From positions 1 through 47,967 of the forward strand of contig DVJQ01000040.1 in NCBI GenBank assembly GCA_018716625.1: DNA of 47,967 nucleotides, given 5' to 3'. The position numbers were made by a program, and so were the translations under genes. Position 1 is the first letter of the stretch, and each line of letters starts with the position of its first letter. The notes below the pieces were generated by a model that saw nothing but the letters and a program-made list of their open reading frames with translations, made no database searches and was not told the DNA's origin. Positions 16,964 through 24,240 of the stretch are shown here, piece after piece. The stretch comes from Candidatus Galligastranaerophilus intestinavium. Its GTDB lineage: Bacteria > Cyanobacteriota > Vampirovibrionia > Gastranaerophilales > Gastranaerophilaceae.

Positions 16964-17272
16964 CTACACTCCTGTCAATTCTTCAATAGGATCGCCAACG
17001 ATTGTAACGATGGCTTTCTTACCTGATTGTGTTCTACCGAACTTTAAGCCCATTCTTTTTTGGTGAGAGGGCATATATACAGTCCTTACTTTCTTAACTT
17101 TGCGATTCGGATAAGCAAGTTCAATTGCTTGCGCAATCTCTACTTTTGAAGCAGTTTTTGCTACTTCAAAAGTGTATACGTTATTAGCTACATTAGCCAT
17201 GGACTTTTCAGTGATTATAGGCTTTTTAATAATATCGTATAATTTTTCTTTGTTGGTTCTTGTATTTGCCAT
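16964..17272 (-). CDS. rplW: 50S ribosomal protein L23
   Basis: L23 is the exit-tunnel docking site for trigger factor and the signal recognition particle. The 102-residue protein has DIIKKPIITEKSM (about 13-25), YTFEVAKTASKVEIAQAIE and the KVRTVYMPSHQKRMG stretch. Its start overlaps the rplD end by one base. Confidence 0.97.
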   Translation of the reverse strand: MANTRTNKEKLYDIIKKPIITEKSMANVANNVYTFEVAKTASKVEIAQAIELAYPNRKVKKVRTVYMPSHQKRMGLKFGRTQSGKKAIVTIVGDPIEELTGV

Positions 17273-17922
17273 TATTTCGCCAACCTTTCAGTTATTTCGT
17301 TGATTGCAGCTTCCGTAACTATCAAGCTGTTTGCTTCAATTAAATCTTTAACGTTTAAATTAGATGGCAATAACAACTTAACATTTGCCAAGTTCCTTGC
17401 GCTCAATTCAAGATTTTTATTTTCATCAGCTTTCAAGTCTGCAATAACTAAAATCTTGCCTGTAGCATTCAAATCTTTAAGGATTTTTGCCATTGCTTTT
17501 GTTTTTACTTCTTTTAGTTCAGAGAAGTCTTTTACAACAGTCATTGCCTCCAATTTAGCACTAAGTGCAGACTTTAGCGCAAGCTTTCTTGCCTTTTGGG
17601 GCATATTTGTTTCATAGCTTCTCGGTTTTGGTCCGAATACTACACCACCGCCTGCAAACAACGGTGAACGGATTGAACCTGCACGAGCTCTACCTGTACC
17701 TTTTTGTTTCCAAGGTTTTTTACCGCCGCCTGAAACTTCAGCTCTTGTTTTTGTACAAGCTGTGCCTCTGCGAGCATTATTTAGCTGTCTTTTAAGAGCT
17801 AAGTGCATAACGTGGATATTGGGTTCAACGCCAAACACTTTGCCGTCAAGACTCAATTCGCCAAGCTGGCTTCCTGAAGTGCTTAATAATTTTACTGTTT
17901 GAGTTTTTGTATTTTCAGTCAT
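17272..17922 (-). CDS. rplD: 50S ribosomal protein L4
   Basis: L4 reaches into the exit tunnel and, in E. coli, represses the S10 operon. The 216-residue protein has the tunnel loop segments RGTACTKTRAEVSGGGKKPW and QKGTGRARAGSIRSPLFAGG (about 51-92) and a normal C-terminal helix. The L4 regulator role here is only by analogy. Confidence 0.97.
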   Translation of the reverse strand: MTENTKTQTVKLLSTSGSQLGELSLDGKVFGVEPNIHVMHLALKRQLNNARRGTACTKTRAEVSGGGKKPWKQKGTGRARAGSIRSPLFAGGGVVFGPKPRSYETNMPQKARKLALKSALSAKLEAMTVVKDFSELKEVKTKAMAKILKDLNATGKILVIADLKADENKNLELSARNLANVKLLLPSNLNVKDLIEANSLIVTEAAINEITERLAK

Positions 17923-17931
17923 TTTATACCT

Positions 17932-18567
17932 CTAATTCCATTTTGTTCTTGAAGGTTTAACTGTGACCAATTTACCTTCAGGACCCGGAACTGAGCCCTT
18001 GATTAATAACAGATTTTTATCAGCATCAACTTTTACAACCGTAAGTTTTGAAACAGTAACTCTTTGATTGCCCATGTTGCCTGCCATTTTCTTACCCTTA
18101 ATTACACGACCGGGAGTAGTACCTGCACCGATAGAACCGGGTTCTCTGTGGTTTTTAGAACCATGAGCCATAGGTCCTCTGCCGAAGTTGTGTCTTTTAA
18201 CGGTACCTTGAAAACCTTTACCTATTGATTTACCTGTAATATCAACTTTTGCTACTTCAGATAAGACCGTTAAATCAATTTTTTGACCAACAGTATAATC
18301 TTGAGGATTATCTACTCTGAATTCTTGCAAATGTCTGAAGTTTTCAAGATTATTCTTTTTGAAATGACCAATTTGAGCCTTTGTTAAATGTTTTTCCTTA
18401 GCAGGAACCACGCCTACCTGAATAGCATTGTAACCGTCTGTTTCAACAGTTTTAACTTGAGTTACAACGGCAGGGTCAACTTTTATCACCGTAACTGGGA
18501 TGCAAAGTCCTTGCTCGTTATAAATTTGTGTCATTCCAAGTTTTTGTCCAATAACACCTAATGTCAT
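17932..18567 (-). CDS. rplC: 50S ribosomal protein L3
   Basis: L3 initiates large-subunit assembly and shapes the peptidyl-transferase centre. The 211-residue protein starts MTLGVIGQKLGMTQIY and has the HNFGRGPMAHGSKNHREPGS stretch (about 139-158) with the modified-Gln region. A Shine-Dalgarno AAAGGT precedes it. The 128-base gap upstream contains a TATAAT and a GNRA-loop hairpin. Confidence 0.97.
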   Translation of the reverse strand: MTLGVIGQKLGMTQIYNEQGLCIPVTVIKVDPAVVTQVKTVETDGYNAIQVGVVPAKEKHLTKAQIGHFKKNNLENFRHLQEFRVDNPQDYTVGQKIDLTVLSEVAKVDITGKSIGKGFQGTVKRHNFGRGPMAHGSKNHREPGSIGAGTTPGRVIKGKKMAGNMGNQRVTVSKLTVVKVDADKNLLLIKGSVPGPEGKLVTVKPSRTKWN

Positions 18568-18695
18568 TTTCTACCTTTCTGTTGTGAGAGCTTGCGTTCT
18601 CGGTTGTTTCACTTTTGGCTTTGTTTAAATTATAAACTCTGCCTAATTGCCAGATCACATTCAATATTCAATTTTGATTGTGCTAAAGCTTCTAA
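18568..18695 (-). promoter_or_regulatory. rpsJ-rplC leader with possible internal promoter
   Basis: On the minus strand a perfect TATAAT (18629-18634) lies inside the palindrome GTTTA-x5-TAAAC (18623-18637), about 60 bases before rplC. No good -35 is seen at the right distance. Downstream a GAGA/TCTC stem with a C-G-closed GCAA tetraloop precedes the rplC Shine-Dalgarno. This may give rplC onward its own expression control. Confidence 0.4.
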
Positions 18696-19016
18696 CTAAA
18701 GTTTAATTTCGATGTCCACGCCTGATGGCAAGTCCATTCTAGTCAATTCTTCAGTTGTTTGTTGTGTGGGATCATAGATATCTATGATTCTCTTGTGTGT
18801 TCTCATCTCAAAGTGTTCACGAGATTTTTTATCTACGTGAGGTGAGCGAAGAACACAGTATACTCTGCGCTTTGTAGGCAGAGGAATCGGACCTGATACG
18901 CTTGCTTCAGTTCTTTTTGCAGTGTCAACAATTTTTTGAGCACTTAAATCAATAAGCTGATGGTCGTAAGCTTTCAGGCATACTCTTATTCTTTGTCTTT
19001 TTGCTGTTGTAGTCAT
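18696..19016 (-). CDS. rpsJ: 30S ribosomal protein S10
   Basis: S10 is in the head of the small subunit and also serves as NusE in antitermination. The 106-residue protein has [15 protein letters not shown] near the start, the [20 protein letters not shown] segment and the [20 protein letters not shown] stretch. It leads the cluster, next to rplC as in the classic S10 operon, and is not fused to a tuf gene here. A TTGACG-17-TAAGTT promoter and AAGG ribosome site lie upstream. Confidence 0.98.
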   Translation of the reverse strand: MTTTAKRQRIRVCLKAYDHQLIDLSAQKIVDTAKRTEASVSGPIPLPTKRRVYCVLRSPHVDKKSREHFEMRTHKRIIDIYDPTQQTTEELTRMDLPSGVDIEIKL

Positions 19017-19054
19017 ATTTGCCTTACTTCTTCTAGTTTCTTTCAGTATTCATA

Positions 19055-19083
19055 AACTTATTACAAACAAAATTTCTCGTCAA
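19055..19083 (-). promoter_or_regulatory. Promoter of the S10/spc ribosomal protein cluster
   Basis: The minus strand reads TTGACG (19078-19083), a 17-base spacer and TAAGTT (19055-19060). The start would be near 19048, about 32 bases before the rpsJ ATG, leaving room for an AAGTAAGG ribosome-binding site. This unit is thus leadered, unlike its divergent neighbour crcB. Confidence 0.65.
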
Positions 19084-19137
19084 CACTAAATTTTTAATGT
19101 TATAAATTTGTTACAATACTTCAAATTTCACAGATTA

Positions 19138-19146
19138 TGGTAGAAT
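19138..19146 (+). promoter_or_regulatory. crcB extended -10, predicted leaderless
   Basis: TGG (19138-19140) plus TAGAAT (19141-19146) ends exactly six bases before the crcB ATG at 19153. There is no Shine-Dalgarno and no room for a riboswitch. Confidence 0.55.
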
Positions 19147-19152
19147 ATTTAT

Positions 19153-19524
19153 ATGTTTAAATTTATTGCAATATTTATAGGAGGGGGACTTGGTGCAACA
19201 GGACGCTATTTAACGACTCTTGCGTGCTCAAAAATATGCGCTTGTTTTCCCTTGGGAACGCTTAGTGTCAACATAATCGGAAGTTTTATTATGGGATTCG
19301 GTTTTTTGCTGTTTATGGAAAAAATAAGCGTCCCAAATGAATTTAAACTGTTTTTAACCGTCGGATTTTGCGGCGGACTGACTACATTTTCAACCTTTTC
19401 GCTTGATGTTTGGAATATGTTTTTTGCGGGCGAATTTTTAAAAGCTGCTTTATATATATTATTGAGCATAATTTTGTCCTTAGGTGCTCTTTTTGCGGGG
19501 GTAATGGTTGCAAAACAATTCTAG
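19153..19524 (+). CDS. crcB: Fluoride exporter CrcB (Fluc channel)
   Basis: CrcB forms a small dual-topology fluoride channel in the inner membrane. The 123-residue protein has four hydrophobic segments (about 2-18, 32-54, 64-84, 96-119). The signature GGGLGATGRYL (about 9-19), GTLSVNIIGSFIMGF (about 35-49) and GFCGGLTTFSTFS (about 72-84, with the conserved TTFST) are all present. Its end overlaps the next gene by 17 bases. No fluoride riboswitch precedes it. Confidence 0.93.
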   Translation: MFKFIAIFIGGGLGATGRYLTTLACSKICACFPLGTLSVNIIGSFIMGFGFLLFMEKISVPNEFKLFLTVGFCGGLTTFSTFSLDVWNMFFAGEFLKAALYILLSIILSLGALFAGVMVAKQF

Positions 19525-20443
19525 AAAAATAAAAATAATTTTTTGCGGCATGCCCGATATGGCAACTGTGTGCCTAAACAATCTTGTGCAGAAAGATTTT
19601 GAAATTTCCGCGGTAATTCCTCCGCCAAATTCTAACCCGACATCAGGCGGGTTTATAAAATTTGCAAAAAGCCTTGCTCTTGAGGTGTTTGAATATGGCG
19701 AAAATCCAAATACAAAAGAGATGATTGAAAAAATAGCTGCAAAAAACGCCGATATAGGTGTAATATGCTCTTTTAATCACAAGCTGAGCAAAGATTTTTT
19801 AAATACAACAAAAATGGGGTACATCAACTGTCACCCTTCACTTTTGCCTATGTACAGAGGTGCAAACCCCTATTTTCACATAATCAATAACGGTGAGAAA
19901 ACAACAGGCGTAACCCTTCACTTTGCGGATGAAAATTTTGACACAGGAGAAATTATAGCTCAAAAGGGTTTTCTTGTGGGCGAAAAAGAAACAATTGGAA
20001 CACTTTTTAACAGGTCAAATTTTATGATAGCCGACATGTTGGTTAATGTTTTAAACATGTTTCAAGACACAGGCAAAATGAACTCAAAACCGCAACCTGA
20101 AGGAGAATATAAAAAAGCACCAAAAGTACAAAACGAAATAAAAATAAACTTAGAGAGCGGAGTTGTCGCAACAGAAAGACTCATAAGAGCTGCAAACCCT
20201 TTTTACAATGCATATTTAAACTTTAGAAACTCACCTGCAAGAATTTTATGCACTGACTACAAAATTCAAAAACACGACCTTGAAACAGGTATTATAACAA
20301 AAGTAACACAGGAGATGATTGAAATATCCGCAAAGGACGGATTTATATACCCAAAATGCATACAATGCGGTAGTTGGGGCATTTTTGACGCGCCGGATTT
20401 TATAAAAGTTTTCAGACCTAACATGGGAGAATTTTTTAACTAA
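19508..20443 (+). CDS. fmt: Methionyl-tRNA formyltransferase-like protein
   Basis: The 311-residue protein has the formyltransferase fold: FCGMPDMATVCLNNL at the start, the catalytic Asn and His within INCHPSLLPMYRGANP (about 115-130), and the Asp in ENFDTGEIIA (about 152-161). The C-terminal domain with APKVQNEIKINLE matches the OB-fold region of Fmt. It would formylate Met-tRNA for initiation with N10-formyl-tetrahydrofolate. I start at the TTG at 19508, which has GGGGG upstream. No peptide deformylase is adjacent. It could instead be a sugar-amine formyltransferase, so the symbol is tentative. Confidence 0.7.
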   Translation: MQNNSRKIKIIFCGMPDMATVCLNNLVQKDFEISAVIPPPNSNPTSGGFIKFAKSLALEVFEYGENPNTKEMIEKIAAKNADIGVICSFNHKLSKDFLNTTKMGYINCHPSLLPMYRGANPYFHIINNGEKTTGVTLHFADENFDTGEIIAQKGFLVGEKETIGTLFNRSNFMIADMLVNVLNMFQDTGKMNSKPQPEGEYKKAPKVQNEIKINLESGVVATERLIRAANPFYNAYLNFRNSPARILCTDYKIQKHDLETGIITKVTQEMIEISAKDGFIYPKCIQCGSWGIFDAPDFIKVFRPNMGEFFN

Positions 20444-21264
20444 TGGATAAGTTGAATTTTTTGACAGCCGGAATACCAACCATTGCAAAAGACTACTCTG
20501 ACGCTTTTTCAAAGCTCAGAGAAATAAAACTGGACGGGCTTGAGATTGAATTTGTTCATGGGGTCAGAATGAGTGAGAAAACTCAGGATATTGTCCTAAA
20601 AAACAAACAGGATTTAATTTTAACCTCCCATGGACCATATTACATTAATCTTAATTCCAAAGAGGAAGAAAAGAAAGATGCAAGCGTTGTAAGGATTTTA
20701 GACACAGCAAGAATGGCAAACAAGCTTGGGGCTTATTCAATAGTCTATCATGCCGGTTTTTATATGGGTGATAGCAAAGAAAAAACCTTTAAAACAATTC
20801 TTGAGGGACACAATAAAATAGTTGAAATTCTTGAAAAAGAAAATAATAACATCTGGATAAGGCCTGAAACAACGGGAAAAGCTACACAGTGGGGCGACAT
20901 TGACGAAATCATTGAACTTTGCAAAAACTTTAAAAATGTATTGCCCTGTGTAGATTTTGCACATATTCACGCCCGTACAAACGGACTTTTTAACACTTAT
21001 GATGAATTTTGCCATATTTTTGAAAAAATTGCAAAAGGGCTGGGAGATAAGGCGCTTAAAAACTTTCATGCACACATGGCAGGAATTGCTTACTCTCAAA
21101 AAGGCGAAAAACATCATCTGATTTTTGAAGAAAGTGATTTTAATTACAAAGATTTACTGAAAGCTTTTAAAACTTTTGATGTAAAAGGGGTTATAATCTG
21201 CGAAAGTCCAAATATCGAGGTTGATTGTAAAATTTTAAAAGACTACTGGCAATCAATTAATTAG
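20443..21264 (+). CDS. nfo: Endonuclease IV-like AP endonuclease (TIM barrel)
   Basis: The 273-residue TIM barrel fits family-2 AP endonucleases, which nick DNA at abasic sites using zinc ions. Metal ligands are in family positions: SHGPYY (about 62-67), YHAGFY (about 102-107), RPETTG (Glu, about 140-145), CVDFAHIHAR (Asp and His, about 170-179), FHAHMAG (about 208-214) and CESP (about 251-254). The length is near 280. The ATG overlaps the previous stop (TAATG), implying coupling. A related sugar-phosphate isomerase role cannot be excluded, but the metal set favours Nfo. Confidence 0.8.
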   Translation: MDKLNFLTAGIPTIAKDYSDAFSKLREIKLDGLEIEFVHGVRMSEKTQDIVLKNKQDLILTSHGPYYINLNSKEEEKKDASVVRILDTARMANKLGAYSIVYHAGFYMGDSKEKTFKTILEGHNKIVEILEKENNNIWIRPETTGKATQWGDIDEIIELCKNFKNVLPCVDFAHIHARTNGLFNTYDEFCHIFEKIAKGLGDKALKNFHAHMAGIAYSQKGEKHHLIFEESDFNYKDLLKAFKTFDVKGVIICESPNIEVDCKILKDYWQSIN

Positions 21265-21281
21265 ACAAAAAAAATTGTTTG

Positions 21282-21310
21282 TGGTATAAATTCTCATTAT
21301 AAAATAAGGA
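21282..21310 (+). promoter_or_regulatory. secG promoter and ribosome-binding site
   Basis: TGG (21282-21284) plus TATAAA (21285-21290) is an extended -10. The start would be near 21297, leaving a 21-base leader with AAGGA (21306-21310) seven bases before the ATG. This is the leadered counterpart of the leaderless promoters in the window. Confidence 0.55.
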
Positions 21311-21317
21311 TTTAACA

Positions 21318-21542
21318 ATGGTAACATTTTTCTATGTAGTTCAAATAATTTCAGCGCTTTTACTTATCGTACTTGTACTTTTGCATTCTCCAAAGGGCGA
21401 CGGAATAGCTTCAATTGGTTCGGCAAGTCAACTTTTTTCATCACAAAAAAGTGCAGAGAAAGGCTTAAATAAAGTAACATACATTGTCGGCGGGATTTTT
21501 ATTCTAACGACTCTGCTTTTAGGTTTTGGCATAATAAGATAG
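21318..21542 (+). CDS. secG: Preprotein translocase subunit SecG
   Basis: SecG is the small third subunit of the SecYEG channel. The 74-residue protein has two transmembrane helices (about 4-22 and 52-71) with the family segment HSPKGDGIASIGSASQLFSS between them (about 23-42). Shine-Dalgarno AAGGA lies seven bases upstream. It is monocistronic and followed by an intrinsic terminator. secY is not in its usual spc position in this window. Confidence 0.93.
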   Translation: MVTFFYVVQIISALLLIVLVLLHSPKGDGIASIGSASQLFSSQKSAEKGLNKVTYIVGGIFILTTLLLGFGIIR

Positions 21543-21560
21543 ATTATCAATCAAACAAAA

Positions 21561-21584
21561 ATGAAAGGTTTTTTAACCTTTCAT
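21561..21584. terminator. Bidirectional terminator between secG and yqeG
   Basis: ATGAAAGGTT (21561-21570), loop TTTT and AACCTTTCAT (21575-21584) form a perfect 10-bp stem flanked by A and T runs, serving as terminator on both strands. The yqeG stop codon lies within the right arm. Confidence 0.85.
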
Positions 21585-22060
21585 TTTTTTATGCTCAAAC
21601 GCTCCAAAAACCTTACAAATCTTACTATTTTTTTCTCGCTGTCAGCTGAAATTGAATCTACCAAAATCGAGAACATACCTGCACGCTTGGCACACAAAAT
21701 ATCTGTTAAAGGTCTGTCCCCAACAAAGGCACAGTTAGATGGCTTAACATTAAAATCTTTGCAAACTTGCAAAAGCGCTTTTACATCCGGCTTTTTTGCA
21801 CCTCCCACAACGGGGAAAATTACCTGAGATTGTGCTTTTTTGATATATTCATCGTTTTTATTATTTGAAATAATTGCAACTTTAAAGTGATTATTCAGCA
21901 TATTTAAAAAATCAAGTGTTTGTTTGTCAAAAATACCGCTTTTTGAACGCATTACAGTTGAATCCAAATCAAAAAAGACTGCTTCAATCTCGCAAGCTTT
22001 TAAATTAAAAACATTTATGTCAAAAATTGATTTTATATTTACGTTAGGTTTCAATCTCAT
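21581..22060 (-). CDS. YqeG-family HAD IIIA phosphatase
   Basis: A 159-residue HAD-superfamily protein of the YqeG type. The nucleophile motif is FFDLDSTVM (about 30-38, Asp-x-Asp), the second motif is IISNN (about 62-66), the Lys motif is GGAKKPD and the acidic motif is FVGDRPLTD. The substrate is unknown. I start at the ATG at 22060 (MRLKPNVNIKS); a longer frame runs back to 22084 inside the U32 gene. It overlaps the U32 gene by 17 bases, so the two are co-transcribed. Confidence 0.85.
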   Translation of the reverse strand: MRLKPNVNIKSIFDINVFNLKACEIEAVFFDLDSTVMRSKSGIFDKQTLDFLNMLNNHFKVAIISNNKNDEYIKKAQSQVIFPVVGGAKKPDVKALLQVCKDFNVKPSNCAFVGDRPLTDILCAKRAGMFSILVDSISADSEKKIVRFVRFLERLSIKK

Positions 22061-23273
22061 TTTTAATACCCAATGTCCTTCCAAGCGCCCACTGCCACTG
22101 ACTTTGCCAGTCGCCTTGAGCTATAAGTTCCATCCAAACTTCATCATTTGTATTTGCAACATCAGTTTTTACGCCATCTTTGTTTGTTATGGAAACAACT
22201 TTTGCACGCGCGCAATAATCAGGCGTAATTATCTCAAACTCATCTCCCAAGAGCATTTTATTTTTAATTACAACTTTAAATAAATTATCTTTTTTATCCA
22301 AGAAAATACAGAGAAAATCTGCTCCTGCAAGCCCTTTTGAAATTTCATAACTGTAGCTTGAGGAGTTGTTATCCCCCATAAAAAACCCTTCCGTAAAGCC
22401 GCGATTGCCGACTTTTTTCAGTTCGCAAAATGCATTCTCGCTGTCAAGTTTACCGTCCATAACGGCACGATAAGCCTTTGTAACAGCGCTTACATAATAC
22501 AGGCTTTTTGTTCTGCCTTCTACTTTAAATGAATCAACCCCTATATTTTGCAAATCTTTGATATATCTTACAAGGCATAAATCTTTTGGAGATAATATGT
22601 GCGAACCTCTTTCGTCCTGAACTATTTCATAATATTCCCCCGGGCGCGTTTCTTCCAAAAGCTTATAACTCCATCTGCAAGGCTGCGCGCAGCCCCCATG
22701 GTTCGCCTTTCTTTCGCCTTTTGTCATATAATCGCTCAAAAGGCAGCGACCTGAATAAGACATACATTGCGACCCATGGACAAAAATTTCAACTTCAATA
22801 TCGGGGACTGCTTTTTTAATTGCTTCAATTTGTTTTAAAGATAGCTCTCTTGCAAGTATAACCCTTGTTGCTCCCATATCGCGCCAGAATTTTACCGCCT
22901 CAATATTTAAAATGTTTGTCTGGGTTGAAATATGCAAGTCAATATCGGGCATATACTTTCTAACCGTTCGATAAACACCGAAATCGCTTAAAATAATCGC
23001 ATGCGGATTTGCATTTTTTATAATCTCTATACTTTCTTCCAAACTTTTAATATCTTCATCGTAGGCAAAAATATTCAAAGTCAGATAAGCCTTTTTGTTT
23101 AAAGCGCGAGCAGCATCTGTTGCATACTTTAAATTTTCCCTTGTGATTAGCTCGCCTTTTCGCATAGTCCTTAATGAAAAGTCTACAAGACCCAAATAAC
23201 AAGCATCCGCACCATAGGCGTATGCATATTTCATTTTTTCTATATTGCCTGCAGGCATTAAAAGTTCACTCAT
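22044..23273 (-). CDS. U32-family peptidase-like protein, probable tRNA hydroxylation factor
   Basis: The 409-residue protein begins SELLMPAGNIEKMKYAYAYG and carries the U32 signature EIFVHGSQCMSYSGRCLLSD (about 161-180). Additional cysteines, as in GGCAQPC (about 193-199), suit an iron-sulfur site. Members of this group (TrhP/YrrO) make 5-hydroxyuridine at tRNA position 34 with prephenate; others are RlhA-like 23S rRNA hydroxylation factors. I cannot decide between them. The message is predicted leaderless: TGT-TAGTAT ends six bases before the ATG, straight after a terminator. Confidence 0.85.
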   Translation of the reverse strand: MSELLMPAGNIEKMKYAYAYGADACYLGLVDFSLRTMRKGELITRENLKYATDAARALNKKAYLTLNIFAYDEDIKSLEESIEIIKNANPHAIILSDFGVYRTVRKYMPDIDLHISTQTNILNIEAVKFWRDMGATRVILARELSLKQIEAIKKAVPDIEVEIFVHGSQCMSYSGRCLLSDYMTKGERKANHGGCAQPCRWSYKLLEETRPGEYYEIVQDERGSHILSPKDLCLVRYIKDLQNIGVDSFKVEGRTKSLYYVSAVTKAYRAVMDGKLDSENAFCELKKVGNRGFTEGFFMGDNNSSSYSYEISKGLAGADFLCIFLDKKDNLFKVVIKNKMLLGDEFEIITPDYCARAKVVSITNKDGVKTDVANTNDEVWMELIAQGDWQSQWQWALGRTLGIKNEIET

Positions 23274-23279
23274 AAAGAT

Positions 23280-23288
23280 ATACTAACA
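23280..23288 (-). promoter_or_regulatory. U32 gene extended -10, predicted leaderless
   Basis: On the minus strand TGT (23286-23288) and TAGTAT (23280-23285) precede the ATG at 23273 by exactly six bases. The -10 matches the consensus at only four of six positions. Confidence 0.4.
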
Positions 23289-23294
23289 CAAAAA

Positions 23295-23316
23295 AAGGGC
23301 TTTTTAAAAAGCCCTT
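23295..23316 (-). terminator. Intrinsic terminator after the Cys-rich gene
   Basis: AAGGGCTTTTT and AAAAAGCCCTT (23295-23316) form a long stem with little or no loop, followed by a run of seven T on the minus strand. It ends the 23323-23586 unit. Confidence 0.8.
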
Positions 23317-23322
23317 CAAAAA

Positions 23323-23586
23323 TTATCTTACACAACATTTAAGTGTAAAACCTACAATTTTAGAGGATGGTATATTCAACCATTTATACTCTCTGAATTG
23401 ACAACCGTCAGGATGGTTGCAATCCTCTACTACTGCATCTTGCAGCGTTACTATATCTTCTATGCATTTTCCGTCATCACAAGTATAAAGTCTGCCCGAA
23501 ATCTTTTTTAGACCCACCCATAAAACAATAGAATCAGAATCCATATGTTTTGCAAGTTTATTTATACCTTCAAAAGTTTTACACAT
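23323..23586 (-). CDS. Small cysteine-rich protein of unknown function
   Basis: I do not recognise this 87-residue protein. It begins MCKTFEGINKLAKHMDSDSI. It has seven Cys: position 2, two in YTCDDGKC, two in DCNHPDGCQ and two in the final KCC. The paired cysteines suggest metal binding or disulfides. The reading frame is open back to 23751, but a strong AAAGGAGTTAGAA ribosome site directly precedes the Met at 23586. An extended -10 (TGA-TACAAA, 23633-23641) lies further up. It is monocistronic with its own terminator. Signal peptide and membrane segments are absent. Confidence 0.7.
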   Translation of the reverse strand: MCKTFEGINKLAKHMDSDSIVLWVGLKKISGRLYTCDDGKCIEDIVTLQDAVVEDCNHPDGCQFREYKWLNIPSSKIVGFTLKCCVR

Positions 23587-23632
23587 TTCTAACTCCTTTC
23601 TTATAAAGGCATTTTGGACAAAATTTTGGTAT

Positions 23633-23641
23633 TTTGTATCA
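23633..23641 (-). promoter_or_regulatory. Possible extended -10 for the Cys-rich gene
   Basis: TGA-TACAAA on the minus strand (23633-23641) would start transcription near 23626, giving a 40-base leader with a strong Shine-Dalgarno. Confidence 0.35.
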
Positions 23642-23708
23642 GACATAAAACTAAACATGTTAACAATTATTAATAATTTTAAAATATGATGCTTGAAAAA
23701 TTTTTTTA

Positions 23709-23743
23709 TGGTATACTGAACACCTAATCTTAAAATAAGAGGA
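23709..23743 (+). promoter_or_regulatory. Promoter and ribosome site of the 151-residue gene
   Basis: TGG-TATACT (23709-23717) is an extended -10. AGAGGA (23738-23743) lies seven bases before a TTG start at 23751, and it decides the start because the first ATG is five codons later without such a site. Confidence 0.5.
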
Positions 23744-23750
23744 TAAAACA

Positions 23751-24206
23751 TTGGAACAAAGCTTTATGCGAGTTAGCTTAAACTCGAGTAAACCACCAAT
23801 CACATTTAGGAGTAAAAACCATTCGGTTAATGTCACAAGCACAGGGCCGATAAATTCTTGGGAGTCAAATGCTATAGTGCAAGATATACTCCGAGCGAAA
23901 ATGCCAAAAAGAAGCGATAACAAAATTGCGCTTGACACATCGAAAAGTGATGTCTTTATACTTAGAGGCGAGAATGCCCAGAGCGCAAAAATATCTCAGG
24001 AAAGTTGCGACACTTTGCGCCATAGTGATGAGGAAAAACACAATTTAACACAAATATTATTGCAGCCTAAAAAAGCAAAAAGACAGGCTGCAATTTATTT
24101 TGACGGCACATCACTAGAGGGCAAAAAATTATCCGTCGTAAACATTGACAAGTCGCAAAAAGGCAGAATAAAAGTAAGAATTAAAGCTCTTGATGTAATG
24201 GCATAA
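23751..24206 (+). CDS. Hypothetical protein
   Basis: An unrecognised 151-residue, hydrophilic, Lys/Ser-rich protein with no signal peptide or membrane segment. The C-terminal half (KKAKRQAAIYFDGTSLEGKK to the end) has a regular alternating pattern suggesting beta strands. It is flanked by a promoter with a good ribosome site (TTG start) and by a strong bidirectional terminator, so it is a transcription unit of its own. Its 5' region is divergent from the Cys-rich gene. Confidence 0.65.
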   Translation: MEQSFMRVSLNSSKPPITFRSKNHSVNVTSTGPINSWESNAIVQDILRAKMPKRSDNKIALDTSKSDVFILRGENAQSAKISQESCDTLRHSDEEKHNLTQILLQPKKAKRQAAIYFDGTSLEGKKLSVVNIDKSQKGRIKVRIKALDVMA

Positions 24207-24214
24207 AAAAATTT

Positions 24215-24240
24215 AAAACGCGCCTTGTGTGGCGCGTTTT
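24215..24240. terminator. Bidirectional terminator between the unknown gene and uvrA
   Basis: AAAACGCGCC (24215-24224), loop TTGTGT and GGCGCGTTTT (24231-24240) form a strong GC-rich stem with T runs on both strands. It touches the uvrA stop codon, ending both genes. Confidence 0.9.

Noticed and set aside
19017-19152. Fluoride riboswitch in front of crcB
   Set aside because: The predicted start lies at the ATG, the region lacks the riboswitch fold, and most of it is the rpsJ promoter on the other strand.
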